The position numbers were made by a program, and so were the translations under genes. A stretch of 64,000 nt of DNA from the NCBI RefSeq assembly GCF_900157375.1, contig NZ_LT721901.1:1511606-1575605 (forward strand). The letters are read 5' to 3'. Positions 25,267 to 33,916 of the stretch are shown piece by piece (within the stretch, counting starts at the first letter, position 1; each line of letters starts with the position of its first letter). The notes beneath the pieces were generated by a model. That model was not told where the DNA came from. It saw only the letters and a program-made list of their open reading frames with translations, and ran no database searches. The DNA is from Mycobacterium rhizamassiliense. GTDB taxonomy: Bacteria > Actinomycetota > Actinomycetes > Mycobacteriales > Mycobacteriaceae.

Positions 25267-26035
25267 CTACGTCTGTTGAACTATCTTTGCAATGGCAGCA
25301 GCGATCTCTGCGATGGCCATGCTGTTCGTGCTAACTGCGACTTTGTCCGCGATTGACGGGCTGTAGTCGCGAACTTGCTCTGCACTTACCTCGTGCCATA
25401 CCGGAAGCAGCGACTGCTCGCCGGCGACGGTCCTGGTGATAAGACCATCCAGCTCATGTTGGTCCACCCCTTCCCAAAAAAGGAAGGCGAGAGGATCACC
25501 ACCCCGAACCGGCTGGACCGAATTCCTTCATCGATCCGTTGCCGCAGACTGTGGCCTAACCGCATCTCGGTCTCGTCCAGCCAGACGGATATCCCGAACT
25601 CTACGAGCGCATCGCGTAGCGGCAGCGCGCAACTCGCCTTCTCCTCACTGGCATGGGAAATAAAGACATCCCACGTGCGGCCCCGAACGATCCGTTGACC
25701 GGCGCCAGTGGTTCGCGAGTTGCCACACCGGAAATCGGACTCTCAGTACGTGCTTCCGGCAGAAATCCTCTCGGGGGAGGCTGCACAGCAACGCCAGCAT
25801 CCACTCGTCCAGAAAGGCCACCGAGATCGATTGCGACAAACCAATGATCGCTGGTGGGCAGGCCAACGCGGTAAGGCGACCGCTTCACGTGCCCCCTAAA
25901 TATCGGTAGCGGCCTCCGGACTTGTAGTTGCGGTACTCCGAGCTTGTCATTACTTGGACATTCGCCTGATTTCGTAGGTTGACAACGACCGTCGCCCCGT
26001 TCAACGGTTCCAAGGTCCCAATAGAGATGCTCCAT
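25267..26035 (-). pseudogene. DUF1883-TIR protein gene with four single-base frameshifts
   Basis: Read across frames, this encodes an about 255-aa protein. It begins MEHLYWDLGTVERGD (ATG 26035), continues in another frame as VVVNLRNQANVQVM through RYRYLGG, then KRSPYRVGLPTSDHWFVAIDLGG, then DVFISHASEEK and VWLDETEMRLGHSLRQRIDEG to LSPSFFGKGW, and ends in ELDGLITRTVAGEQ. The first half is DUF1883 and the second a TIR domain with its usual boxes. The junctions need one base removed near 26000 and one added near 25894 (a run of five G), near 25672 and near 25457. No single open frame exceeds the domain pieces, so the gene looks inactivated unless these are sequencing errors. It would be cotranscribed with the DUF4365 gene. 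Confidence 0.7.
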
Positions 26036-26183
26036 GAACGCTCCCAATCGTCTATCCGGCGATGGAGCCCGCCCTGGGCATCCAGGATCGCTAAGCGCGT
26101 CATGACCACGCCACCTCATCCGGGGGCGATAATCGTCATCGGCGCGTTTTGCTGGGTCCTGGGCCCCGCCGGCTCGTCGCTTA

Positions 26184-26212
26184 GTATCATTTACCTATGA
26201 GGTACATGATAC
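26184..26212. promoter_or_regulatory. Long palindromic operator O1 of the higBA-like operon
   Basis: Arms GTATCAT (26184-26190) and ATGATAC (26206-26212) flank an inner dyad TACCT-ATG-AGGTA (26192-26204). All are centred at 26198, giving a 29-bp palindrome with one mismatched pair. It lies 42 bp upstream of the toxin start. Confidence 0.75.
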
Positions 26213-26220
26213 GAGAAATA

Positions 26221-26233
26221 TACCTACGAGGTA
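26221..26233. promoter_or_regulatory. Operator O2 of the higBA-like operon
   Basis: TACCT-ACG-AGGTA repeats the inner dyad of O1, with its centre 29 bp further on. Two such sites before a toxin-antitoxin operon are typical of autorepression by the antitoxin's HTH domain. Confidence 0.7.
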
Positions 26234-26253
26234 AAGAGTTCTAGTAGGCAAGG

Positions 26254-26595
26254 GTGGCGGTGGAGGTCAGCTTCGGGGGAGTAAAGCTGGCGAAGAGTTG
26301 CACTGACCATCGCCTACGGCAGCGGCGATTCGGCACGGAGCGCGCCAAGAAGATCGTGCTTCGACTCAACCAGCTGAGCGCGGCGGAGCACCTCGGCGAG
26401 ATGATGACACTGCCCCAAGCCCGTTGTCATCAGCTGTCTGCCGATCGAGATGAGGCGTTCTCGCTCGACCTCGACGGCCCGTACCGAATGATTGTGGAAA
26501 TTGCAGAGATCCCCGTCCCCAGAAATCAGGACGGGGGCGTACTGCTCAGCGAAGTAAGGCACGTTGTAGTGACCGACATTGTCGACACTCACTAG
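26254..26595 (+). CDS. HigB/RelE-superfamily toxin
   Basis: The 113-aa product starts at GTG 26254 (GTG 26260 is an alternative). The pattern LRQRRFGTERAKKIVLRLNQL, then ARCHQLSADRDEAFSLDLDGPYRMI, and the C-terminal VVVTDIVDTH matches the plasmid-maintenance killer (HigB-like) branch of RelE/ParE toxins, which cleave mRNA on the ribosome. It precedes an HTH antitoxin by 31 bp, the HigB-HigA gene order, and has palindromic operators upstream. Confidence 0.8.
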   Translation: MAVEVSFGGVKLAKSCTDHRLRQRRFGTERAKKIVLRLNQLSAAEHLGEMMTLPQARCHQLSADRDEAFSLDLDGPYRMIVEIAEIPVPRNQDGGVLLSEVRHVVVTDIVDTH

Positions 26596-26626
26596 CCAAA
26601 GCAACATCTATAAGAAAGTCACGCCG

Positions 26627-27784
26627 ATGGCACCTACACGGATACAGTCGACCGACGATGGCGCCAGCGATAGTGCGCCGGTGCGGTACATACCGACCGA
26701 GGTTCTTGCCCCGGGTGAGACACTTCGCGAGACCCTTGACGCGCTAGACATGAGCCAAGCGCAGTTGGCGCAACGCACAGGGATGTCTACCAAACACGTC
26801 AACCAGATTCTGCGAGGTCACGCGGCGTTGACGCACGATACGGCAATCTTGCTTGAACGGACTACCGGCGTCGCAGCGAAATTCTGGAATAACCTCGAAG
26901 CTCAATATAGAGATCACTTAGCGCGCGAACATGAGCGTCAATCATTGGCGAGTCAGCATGAATGGCTAAAGCGGATGCCGCTAGCTGCGCTCCGGAAGCT
27001 TCGCCTGATAACTGCCACCGCCCGGGATCCGGGCGCCCAGTTACAGCAGGTCTTTCAGTTCTTCGGAGTCTCCAGTATTGATTCCTGGCAACAGGTTTGG
27101 GCTGAGCCTGCCGCAGCTTTCTTACAATCCGCAGCGTTCGACGCGGATGCTGGAGCGGTCGCCGCGTGGCTAAGGCTCGGAGAATTAGAAGCCGCAAGGA
27201 TCGATTGCCAGCCCTTCGATCGGACCGGCCTTCGGGAGTTGCTACCTACTCTCCGATCACTCACAGTCCTTGAACCACAGCGATTTTGGCCGGAACTTCG
27301 AAGGCTGTGTGCGAGCGTGGGTGTTGCGGTGGTAGTGGTTGCGGAAGTTCCAGGCGCGCGAGCTAGCGGTGCCACGCGATGGATCTCGCCCAACAAAGCG
27401 ATCGTTCAGCTAAGTAATCGTGGAAGGCGGAATGACAAATTCTGGTTTGCCTTCTTTCATGAGATCGGCCACGTGCTGTTGCACGGAAAACGTGAGGTCT
27501 TCGTCGAGAACAAAATCGGGTACGACGGAGGAAGGATCCGCCAGGAAGCCGAAGCCAACGACTTTGCCGGTAACCTCCTTATTCCTCTGGAGTTCTTGCC
27601 AGCACTCGGAAGAGTACGAAGTGCTCGCGATGTACGCGAGCTAGCCGAACGCCTGGAGATCTCGCCTGCAATCATCGCCGGTCGGATTCAACGCGACCGC
27701 GATGACTACCGATTCGGTCTCAATCAGGATCTTTTCGATAAGTTCGAGATTGTCCGCAGGTCTGACTCGCGAGAAAGCGACTAA
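26627..27784 (+). CDS. HigA-like antitoxin: XRE HTH fused to ImmA/IrrE (M78) metallopeptidase
   Basis: The product is 385 aa from ATG 26627; an in-frame ATG at 26579 would overlap the toxin gene. An XRE helix-turn-helix lies at about 35-90 (LDMSQAQLAQRTGMSTKHVNQILRG). The C-terminal part has the zinc-peptidase motif HEIGH (278-282) and a downstream EAEANDFAGNLLIP with the third ligand Glu. It probably neutralises the preceding toxin and represses the operon through the two palindromes. The peptidase part may cleave a partner protein, as in other M78 proteins; its target is unknown. Confidence 0.85.
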   Translation: MAPTRIQSTDDGASDSAPVRYIPTEVLAPGETLRETLDALDMSQAQLAQRTGMSTKHVNQILRGHAALTHDTAILLERTTGVAAKFWNNLEAQYRDHLAREHERQSLASQHEWLKRMPLAALRKLRLITATARDPGAQLQQVFQFFGVSSIDSWQQVWAEPAAAFLQSAAFDADAGAVAAWLRLGELEAARIDCQPFDRTGLRELLPTLRSLTVLEPQRFWPELRRLCASVGVAVVVVAEVPGARASGATRWISPNKAIVQLSNRGRRNDKFWFAFFHEIGHVLLHGKREVFVENKIGYDGGRIRQEAEANDFAGNLLIPLEFLPALGRVRSARDVRELAERLEISPAIIAGRIQRDRDDYRFGLNQDLFDKFEIVRRSDSRESD

Positions 27785-27889
27785 TCTAGGCTTCGTCTGA
27801 GCTGCTCGCATGTCGAACTACGTTGCCGTTGCAGCTACGTCCGGCCGTGTGAACTTCGGTCGCGACCCCGTTGCATGGGCCCACGGCTA

Positions 27890-29731
27890 TCAGGTTTTGA
27901 TCTTCTCAAGAATTGCTCTGGCGAGGCGCTGCCCGTAGCTGCCCGCGGCTGATGTGTCTTGGAAGACCGACTGGTTCGTTTGAATGCCCTGGCAGGCAGC
28001 CACTTTGACGAGCACGTTGTTCCTGACGCCGAGCGCCTGCTGGCATGCCCGGTCGCTTCCGGCTTCGTTGTCATAGCCGGCCATGCTCATCGTGATCAGG
28101 TCCGCTGCGATCTTGACGGTTGACAAGGTCCAGGTGTAGCCACCCTCGCCATTTCGCTGGCCCATCTGAAGCCCGGTCGTGCCGGGGACCTCACTCGGTA
28201 AGTCAGTGCAGCTTTGCCACTGTTTGGTCTGTGATTCCCAGGAGGCCTGCGCGGCCTCAGTAGTCGGAAAGACAATCGCGGTCTGTTCTAGCTGGTTGCC
28301 ACTGGTGTAGGTACTTGGATCCAAAGTCTGGTCGCGGATTTCCTGAAATCCGCTGCCGCTATAGACGGAGTGTTCGGCTCCGAAAATCACTCCGACGCAT
28401 GTTGGTGGCCGGACTTGGCCGGTGTTGTCTGCCATCCCGTAGGAGGATTTCGCTACCACCATGTCTTCGGTCGGTGAGATGCCGCTGAAGACGTTGCCGG
28501 TCAGCGTTCGGATTTGGGTCGGCGAGAGCATGAGAGTGTCGATGGCTGAGGCGGCGAACGTCGCCGGCGGTGGAGGTGGAGGTGGGGCGACGCTGAGTGG
28601 CGTACTCAACGGCGGAGCTGCAGCCGAGTTGCTGCTGGGCGCTGTCGGCGGCGGTGCGGATCGCCGATGGTCCACTAGCAGCCACCCGATGGTCGCCGCT
28701 GCTACTACTGCGGCTGCGGCCGATGCGGCTAGCGCTGTTCGCCTGCGCTTCGAGCCGTGATCCCCTGGCCCTGGTCTGTCGTCATCGCGTGTCGGCAGCT
28801 TCGGCTGTGCGGTGAGGGTGGGTGGCGATGTGGACGCAGCCTGGGTTGGCGCTTGCGCTGCCGACGCATGCTTTGTGGTGCTTGGCTTTTCCGCTGCTGC
28901 CTCCGCCAGTGCGGCGGCGAAGTTGCTGCACCGCTCGAATCGTTCGGCGGGGTTTTTCGCGAGAGCGGTCGCCAGCACCGGGTCTAGAGGCGCGAGTTCG
29001 GGGTGGACGCTTGCCAGCGGCGGCGGTGGTGTTTGCAGGTGTCGGCCGATCACGACCGCGGCATTGGAGTGCTCAAACAGCGGGGCTCCGGACAAGAGAT
29101 GGAAGGCGGTCGCCGCCAATGAGTATTGGTCGGCGCGACCATCAAGTTGCTCGCCGGTCAGTTGCTCGGGGGCAGTGTAGGCCACTGTTCCTACCGTGAA
29201 GTTGGTTGCAGTCAGTCCGCTGATGTCGTCGACCATCCGCGCAATTCCGAAGTCTGTCAGCAGGATTCGCCGCTCAGTTTTCTCGTCGAGTTGGGTAAGC
29301 ATGATGTTTGCCGGCTTGACGTCGCGGTGCAGTAACCCCTGGTTATGCGCATAGTCGAGGCCGGAAGCGGTGGCAGCGACGATCTCGACCACCAATTCGA
29401 TCGGCATGCCGTCGGCGTATCGCTCGACGAGCAGGTGCCCGGCGTCATGGCCGTCGACGAAGTCCATCGATATCCATAGCTGGTCGTCGTACTCGCCGCG
29501 ATCGTGAACGCCGACGATGTGGGGGTGCCACAACGTCGAGGCCAGGTCCGCCTCGCGCAAAAATCGCTCTCGGAAGCTTTCGTCGGCCGAGACGTCCCGA
29601 GCCAACAGTTTTAGTGCATCGCGCCGCGGTAGCCGGGGATGCTGCGCGAGGTATACCTCGCCCATCCCGCCACTACCCAGTTGACGCACGATCGTGTACC
29701 CGGCGAATCCGTCGCCCCCTGCCAACGGCAT
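27890..29731 (-). CDS. PknH-like transmembrane Ser/Thr protein kinase
   Basis: The 613-aa protein has an N-terminal Hanks-type kinase (about 10-270): glycine loop [11 protein letters not shown], Lys in ALKLL, catalytic loop [17 protein letters not shown], and APEQL. A Pro/Ala/Thr linker and one TM helix (about 330-357) follow, then an extracellular domain of about 230 aa. This domain has four cysteines (PPTCVGV, QSCTDL, RACQQAL, AACQG) and a start [12 protein letters not shown], as in the PknH sensor domain. It is divergent from a paralogous kinase at 30007, sharing a 275-bp promoter region. It is cotranscribed with nothing obvious. Confidence 0.9.
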   Translation of the reverse strand: MPLAGGDGFAGYTIVRQLGSGGMGEVYLAQHPRLPRRDALKLLARDVSADESFRERFLREADLASTLWHPHIVGVHDRGEYDDQLWISMDFVDGHDAGHLLVERYADGMPIELVVEIVAATASGLDYAHNQGLLHRDVKPANIMLTQLDEKTERRILLTDFGIARMVDDISGLTATNFTVGTVAYTAPEQLTGEQLDGRADQYSLAATAFHLLSGAPLFEHSNAAVVIGRHLQTPPPPLASVHPELAPLDPVLATALAKNPAERFERCSNFAAALAEAAAEKPSTTKHASAAQAPTQAASTSPPTLTAQPKLPTRDDDRPGPGDHGSKRRRTALAASAAAAVVAAATIGWLLVDHRRSAPPPTAPSSNSAAAPPLSTPLSVAPPPPPPPATFAASAIDTLMLSPTQIRTLTGNVFSGISPTEDMVVAKSSYGMADNTGQVRPPTCVGVIFGAEHSVYSGSGFQEIRDQTLDPSTYTSGNQLEQTAIVFPTTEAAQASWESQTKQWQSCTDLPSEVPGTTGLQMGQRNGEGGYTWTLSTVKIAADLITMSMAGYDNEAGSDRACQQALGVRNNVLVKVAACQGIQTNQSVFQDTSAAGSYGQRLARAILEKIKT

Positions 29732-29972
29732 TCAGGCATACTAGCGATGCCGCTGATGCGCGCGCACAGACATTGCCGGAGACGCGTACGCACTCTGGGC
29801 AGGTTGCCGAATTGTGGTGCCAATCAATCGGACCCGCGACGAAGTCCGACGCTTACACCGCACCGACGGTTGATTAGTAAGCCCTGCCGACGAGGTTGCC
29901 AGCCATCTCCGAAGCGCAGATCAGAGCGCCGATCGAGCATAAAAGGCACTCGCTACCAGTGCCGATCACAAG

Positions 29973-29984
29973 GTTCGTACGAAC
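29973..29984. promoter_or_regulatory. Palindrome between the divergent kinase genes
   Basis: GTTCGTACGAAC is a perfect 12-bp palindrome, 22 bp upstream of the second kinase start and followed by an AT-rich tract (AATTTTTCGTATGAT). It may be an operator shared by the two kinases. Confidence 0.35.
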
Positions 29985-30006
29985 AATTTTTCGTATGATC
30001 CGCGCT

Positions 30007-31614
30007 ATGCCGTTACGTGGGGGGCAACTATTTGCGGGCTATCGGATCGTTCGGCCGCTCGGTTCGGGGGGGATGGGTGAGGTGTATTTGGCCGAGCATC
30101 CTCGCCTGCCTCGTCACAACGCGGTGAAAGTGCTTCCGGTCGAGGTGTCGGTCGATCAGGACTACCGTGCGCGCTTCGCTCGGGAGGCAGACTCGGCCGC
30201 GCGGTTGTGGCATCCCAACATCGTCAGCGTGCTCGATCGAGGCGATGACGAGGGCCAACTGTGGATCTCGATGGATTACGTCGACGGTGTCGACGCCGGC
30301 CGTCACCTGGCTCAGAGCTACCCCTCAGGTATGCCAATCGATCAGGTCCAGGTCATCGTCACCGCCGTCGCGAGCGCGCCCGATTACGCACACCAGCAGG
30401 GTCTTCTGCACCGCGACGTCAAGCCGGCGAACATCATGCTGACGCACACCGAGGACGTCGAACAGCGCCGAACTCTTTTGACCGACTTCGGGATTGCGCG
30501 CAATGTCGACGACATCAGCGGGCTCACTGCCACAAACTTCACCGTCGGCACGGTCGCCTACGCCGCACCTGAACAACTGATGGGCGCAACACTCGATGGC
30601 CGCGCCGACCAGTACGCGCTGGCCGCGACTGCCTATCATCTGCTGACCGGATCGCCGGTCTTCCCGCACTCCAACCACGCTGTCGTCATCAGCCACCACC
30701 TCAACGTCGCACCTCCACGCCTCGCCGACACCCACGCGGACCTCGCCGCGCTGGATCCAGTCTTCGCAAAGGCCCTGGCAAAGGACCCACGCGGGCGGTA
30801 CGCACGCTGCGCCGATTTCGCCCGCGCCCTCGCTAGCGCGGGGCCGGTCCCACAACCCGGCTCACCCGATGCGCACACCCAAGCGGCCTCGGCGGCCCAG
30901 CACGGCCCACGCACCGGCGCCAGGGACGGCGCCGCGCACGACACGATCACGCGGCCTCGATTGCCGCGACGGCGGTGGCTGGGCGTAGCGGTAGCTCTGT
31001 GCGCCGCGCTGCTTGTCGGCATCGCCGTGGCGATCTGGCCTCCAGCGTTCTTGAGCCGCCACCAGGACCGCGCCGCCGGCGAACCCGCAATGCAGCCGAC
31101 GCTCGCCACTCCCCCGCCTCCGGCGCCGCCGGTAAACGCCGCGGCCGCCCCGCCAACGACGACCGCCGCCCCGGTCGACACCAACCAGTACTCCCTGCCG
31201 GGCTGCTGGTGGAGCAGCGACCAACCCGGCGTACGCCCAACATCTTTGACCTTTCAAGCGTGCGCAGACGGAGGACAGAAACTCGATTCCATGACGTGGA
31301 GTTCGTGGGGCGCGGCTGGCGCACAAGGAACCGGCTTCATCAGCTGGAGGGTGTGCGAACCGGATTGCGCTGATGGCCACAACGAGCAATACGCCGTAGA
31401 TGTTTCGGCATTCGATCCGCAGCCAACCGCCTACAATTCCCACTGCCCGCCAAACTTGATGGTCTACAGCCAGATGGTTGTGTCGTTTCTCGCCAGCCCA
31501 CCAACGAGTGGAATAACTGCCGACACAACATATCTCGGGCGCCCGGCCATCCGATTCAGCACATCAGCGGACACGCCCACGCAGGAGCGCCTGCAAGAGC
31601 CGATGTGCACCTAG
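30007..31614 (+). CDS. Transmembrane Ser/Thr protein kinase with Cys-rich ectodomain
   Basis: The product is 535 aa from ATG 30007; upstream in-frame starts are less likely. The kinase domain (about 10-270) has [33 protein letters not shown] and the stretch [18 protein letters not shown], which is identical to the divergent kinase, so they are paralogues. One TM helix lies at about 325-345. The ectodomain (about 380-535) differs from that of the first kinase and has six cysteines ([26 protein letters not shown]), so the two probably sense different signals. A Ser-Ala-Pro (ASAPDYAH) replaces the usual Gly-containing stretch before the catalytic loop. Confidence 0.9.
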   Translation: MPLRGGQLFAGYRIVRPLGSGGMGEVYLAEHPRLPRHNAVKVLPVEVSVDQDYRARFAREADSAARLWHPNIVSVLDRGDDEGQLWISMDYVDGVDAGRHLAQSYPSGMPIDQVQVIVTAVASAPDYAHQQGLLHRDVKPANIMLTHTEDVEQRRTLLTDFGIARNVDDISGLTATNFTVGTVAYAAPEQLMGATLDGRADQYALAATAYHLLTGSPVFPHSNHAVVISHHLNVAPPRLADTHADLAALDPVFAKALAKDPRGRYARCADFARALASAGPVPQPGSPDAHTQAASAAQHGPRTGARDGAAHDTITRPRLPRRRWLGVAVALCAALLVGIAVAIWPPAFLSRHQDRAAGEPAMQPTLATPPPPAPPVNAAAAPPTTTAAPVDTNQYSLPGCWWSSDQPGVRPTSLTFQACADGGQKLDSMTWSSWGAAGAQGTGFISWRVCEPDCADGHNEQYAVDVSAFDPQPTAYNSHCPPNLMVYSQMVVSFLASPPTSGITADTTYLGRPAIRFSTSADTPTQERLQEPMCT

Positions 31615-31648
31615 CCTCGCATCCCAGCTGACCTGCCACGGGCACTAG

Positions 31649-32200
31649 TCATTGCCACTGGTGGTACCAATCCTGATGCCAGCCAGGAATCGGTGTCTCG
31701 TCAGACTGAGGGTCATCGGTTACGACGACCCAGATAGATGCGGCGAGGGCGGCAATGGCCAAAATTTGGAGGACGCCGGCCGCTAAAAGAAACCGCATCT
31801 TGACCGTCAACGCCGACCGCAGTGAGATCAACGCAACGGCATTGGAGTAGGCGACAATGTCGCGCGCGACCTCGGGTGGGTCACCCTGGTGTGCGTTGAG
31901 CATCCTATCGATCGTGCGTGCGCTAACGAATCGCTGACGCCAGGGAAATCCCGCGGCGACGGCACAAGCACCGGCGGCCAAAAGGGCTAGCAGCGCGAAG
32001 CCTAAGAAAGGCGTTGCGCAGTAGGGGAAATCGTGTTTACCGACTATTACGCCGATCGCGGCGAGAGCCAGGGTCACCAAACCTGTTGCGCTTGTCACCG
32101 CAGATGCCGCGCGACTGTTCGCCGAGTCACGGCGATCATTCTCCGCCTTCAACTCGGCCTCAATGAAAGCCCCGTAGATCTCGCTACCCGACGTTGTCAT
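31649..32200 (-). CDS. Membrane protein with three to four TM helices, possible effector
   Basis: The 183-aa protein begins with a charged helical segment (IYGAFIEAELKAENDRRDSANSRA) followed by a first TM pair (about 32-52, 65-85) and a last TM helix (about 140-160). A charged helical loop lies between. This N-terminal helix-then-TM layout recalls small TM effectors (SLATT/Pycsar-effector type) seen in defence loci, but the similarity is only in layout. A 56-codon gene lies directly upstream on the same strand. Confidence 0.5.
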   Translation of the reverse strand: MTTSGSEIYGAFIEAELKAENDRRDSANSRAASAVTSATGLVTLALAAIGVIVGKHDFPYCATPFLGFALLALLAAGACAVAAGFPWRQRFVSARTIDRMLNAHQGDPPEVARDIVAYSNAVALISLRSALTVKMRFLLAAGVLQILAIAALAASIWVVVTDDPQSDETPIPGWHQDWYHQWQ

Positions 32201-32215
32201 GAGGCGGATTACTGG

Positions 32216-32386
32216 CTAGTCGCTGGGTCCGACGACCTTGTGCTGAATAGTGTTCGGATCCTGGTTTCGCAGCCCGACGTCGAACTCAACCCACGTGCGA
32301 TCTGGAACGTGCCTCGGTGGTGAGTCAGCTTGAGTCTGCACCTCAGAGGGCGGCTGGCTCTCAGTGCTGTCCGACGGATTCGTCAT
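32216..32386 (-). CDS. Small acidic protein, upstream partner of the membrane protein
   Basis: The 56-aa product starts at ATG 32386 (MTNPSDSTESQPPSEV) and ends in GLRNQDPNTIQHKVVGPSD. It is Pro/Ser/Glu-rich at the N-terminus and mixed at the C-terminus. Its stop lies 15 bp before the ATG of the membrane protein gene, so they are probably co-translated. I do not recognise it. Confidence 0.4.
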   Translation of the reverse strand: MTNPSDSTESQPPSEVQTQADSPPRHVPDRTWVEFDVGLRNQDPNTIQHKVVGPSD

Positions 32387-32593
32387 AGACGCATCGTAGC
32401 TAGCATCAGCCGTGCTGACGCCGAGATTTCAACCGACACGCTTCCGAGCAACCACTTCCGCCGTCCGACCCCCAACGCCGAGCAGTTCGAGCACCGACAT
32501 GTTCCGGAGCAAACCAAAAACAAAAAGCCGATAATCCCGCGATGCGTCACTGGGCGCAGTGGCGTACCGGCAATCCCGACGAGGTGGCTCTGC

Positions 32594-33817
32594 TCAGCGC
32601 GAGCCGACCTCGCGGGAGATCTCAACGATCTGCCCGCGGATCGCCCAGCACTTGTCCCCCGGTTCGGCAGCCAGTAGTTCACCGGCCACGCACCAGTGAT
32701 CGCCGGGATTCCAGGTGCCGGCCGGTCGGTGCGGTCGGACCAGTTGGGGCACTGTGCCGAGCACCGCGCGCTGTTCGTCGCTCAGATAGTGGGCGATTTC
32801 GGTGCTTGGCGCCGGCAGCGCGGTCGCAAGTCGGGCCGCGACATCGGCGAGGACGGCGGTGTCGGTGTGGGCCTGGAAGGCGGCGATCACGCCGTCGAGG
32901 ACGCTTTTCATCTTCAGGTCCGGGCGCGGCTCGCTGACGGTGTGCGGCGATCGGATCGTCACTGTGACGGCAAATGGTGTGCCGGCGCGCAGCGGTATCG
33001 GAGCCACGGTGGCGGTGTGGCTGCGCTTCAGCGCCAGCCACACTTGAGCGACCCTTCGGTCCTCGGGGAAGGCGCCGAGGTCGGCCCAGTCGAACGACGC
33101 CAGCTCTCGCACTGCGTGCCATTGGTGGAAGCCCGCCGAAGATGGTTGTAGCTCGTAGCGGTAGTAGAACGCATAGTCGGCGCCGTCGGTGGCTGGTGGA
33201 ACTTTGGTGCCTTGTTCGAAGCGGATTCCGTTCGCTCCCGCTGTTTTGAAGGCGTCGACGTTGTACAGTACGAGGTTTTCGACGTCCGAGTCGTCGGGTT
33301 TGTCGCCGACGAACGTGGCGTGCAGGATCTGCCCGGCGGAGGGCTGCAGCTTCTGGAGCCGCGTGCGCAGGTCGTTGCGGAGATCGTGTTGCCACGGTGG
33401 CCGCGCCGCGCCGTAGCGGAGGTAGTCATCGGCCCAAGCCTGTATTGCACCGCACCTTGTGTTCGGGCCCTCGGTGCGGGCGCGGCTCTCGGGAAGCGGC
33501 GCCCGGGCGTGGCGGCGAACTACCGTGGCCGGCCGGGTCGGCTGAGCGCGGTGGCAGGAGCCGCATAGCGGCGGCAACGGAAGCGTGTGTTCGGCCGCCC
33601 ACTGCTGGAGCTCGGCCAACTCGACGGCGCAGACCTTCACGTATGAGCCGGTCGCGGACTTACCGTCACGAGGGGCGATGTGTGAGCAGCGGGCGTGGTG
33701 CACCTTCGCCTCGGCGGGACTGTGGCTGGCTGCAATGTTAAGCACATAGCCGACGCGGTGGGCAGACAGCCATGTCGCGTAGCCGCGGTCGTCGTTGCGG
33801 AACTCGTGTGCTGCCAC
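32594..33817 (-). CDS. Unknown protein with Cys-rich N-terminal module, divergent from jetA
   Basis: The product is 407 aa from GTG 33817; the open frame runs on to 34036 inside jetA and is rejected. The first 110 aa contain RGYATWLSAHRVGYVLNIA, VHHARCSHI, KVCAVELAEL and PPLCGSCHRA. This spacing of Cys and His suggests a zinc-binding or nuclease-associated module common in actinobacterial defence proteins. The remaining about 290 aa have a DLRTRLQKLQPSAGQ helix and a charged beta-rich region that I do not recognise. It shares a 99-bp intergenic region with jetA, so co-regulation with Wadjet is possible. Confidence 0.55.
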   Translation of the reverse strand: MAAHEFRNDDRGYATWLSAHRVGYVLNIAASHSPAEAKVHHARCSHIAPRDGKSATGSYVKVCAVELAELQQWAAEHTLPLPPLCGSCHRAQPTRPATVVRRHARAPLPESRARTEGPNTRCGAIQAWADDYLRYGAARPPWQHDLRNDLRTRLQKLQPSAGQILHATFVGDKPDDSDVENLVLYNVDAFKTAGANGIRFEQGTKVPPATDGADYAFYYRYELQPSSAGFHQWHAVRELASFDWADLGAFPEDRRVAQVWLALKRSHTATVAPIPLRAGTPFAVTVTIRSPHTVSEPRPDLKMKSVLDGVIAAFQAHTDTAVLADVAARLATALPAPSTEIAHYLSDEQRAVLGTVPQLVRPHRPAGTWNPGDHWCVAGELLAAEPGDKCWAIRGQIVEISREVGSR

Positions 33818-33916
33818 GGGTTCATCCTGCCGCGCGATCCGCATTTCGTGACACTGGCTGTCGGCGGGACCGGGATAATGGTGGACGCACACGGGACCGA
33901 GACGGGGAGGCGCCCA

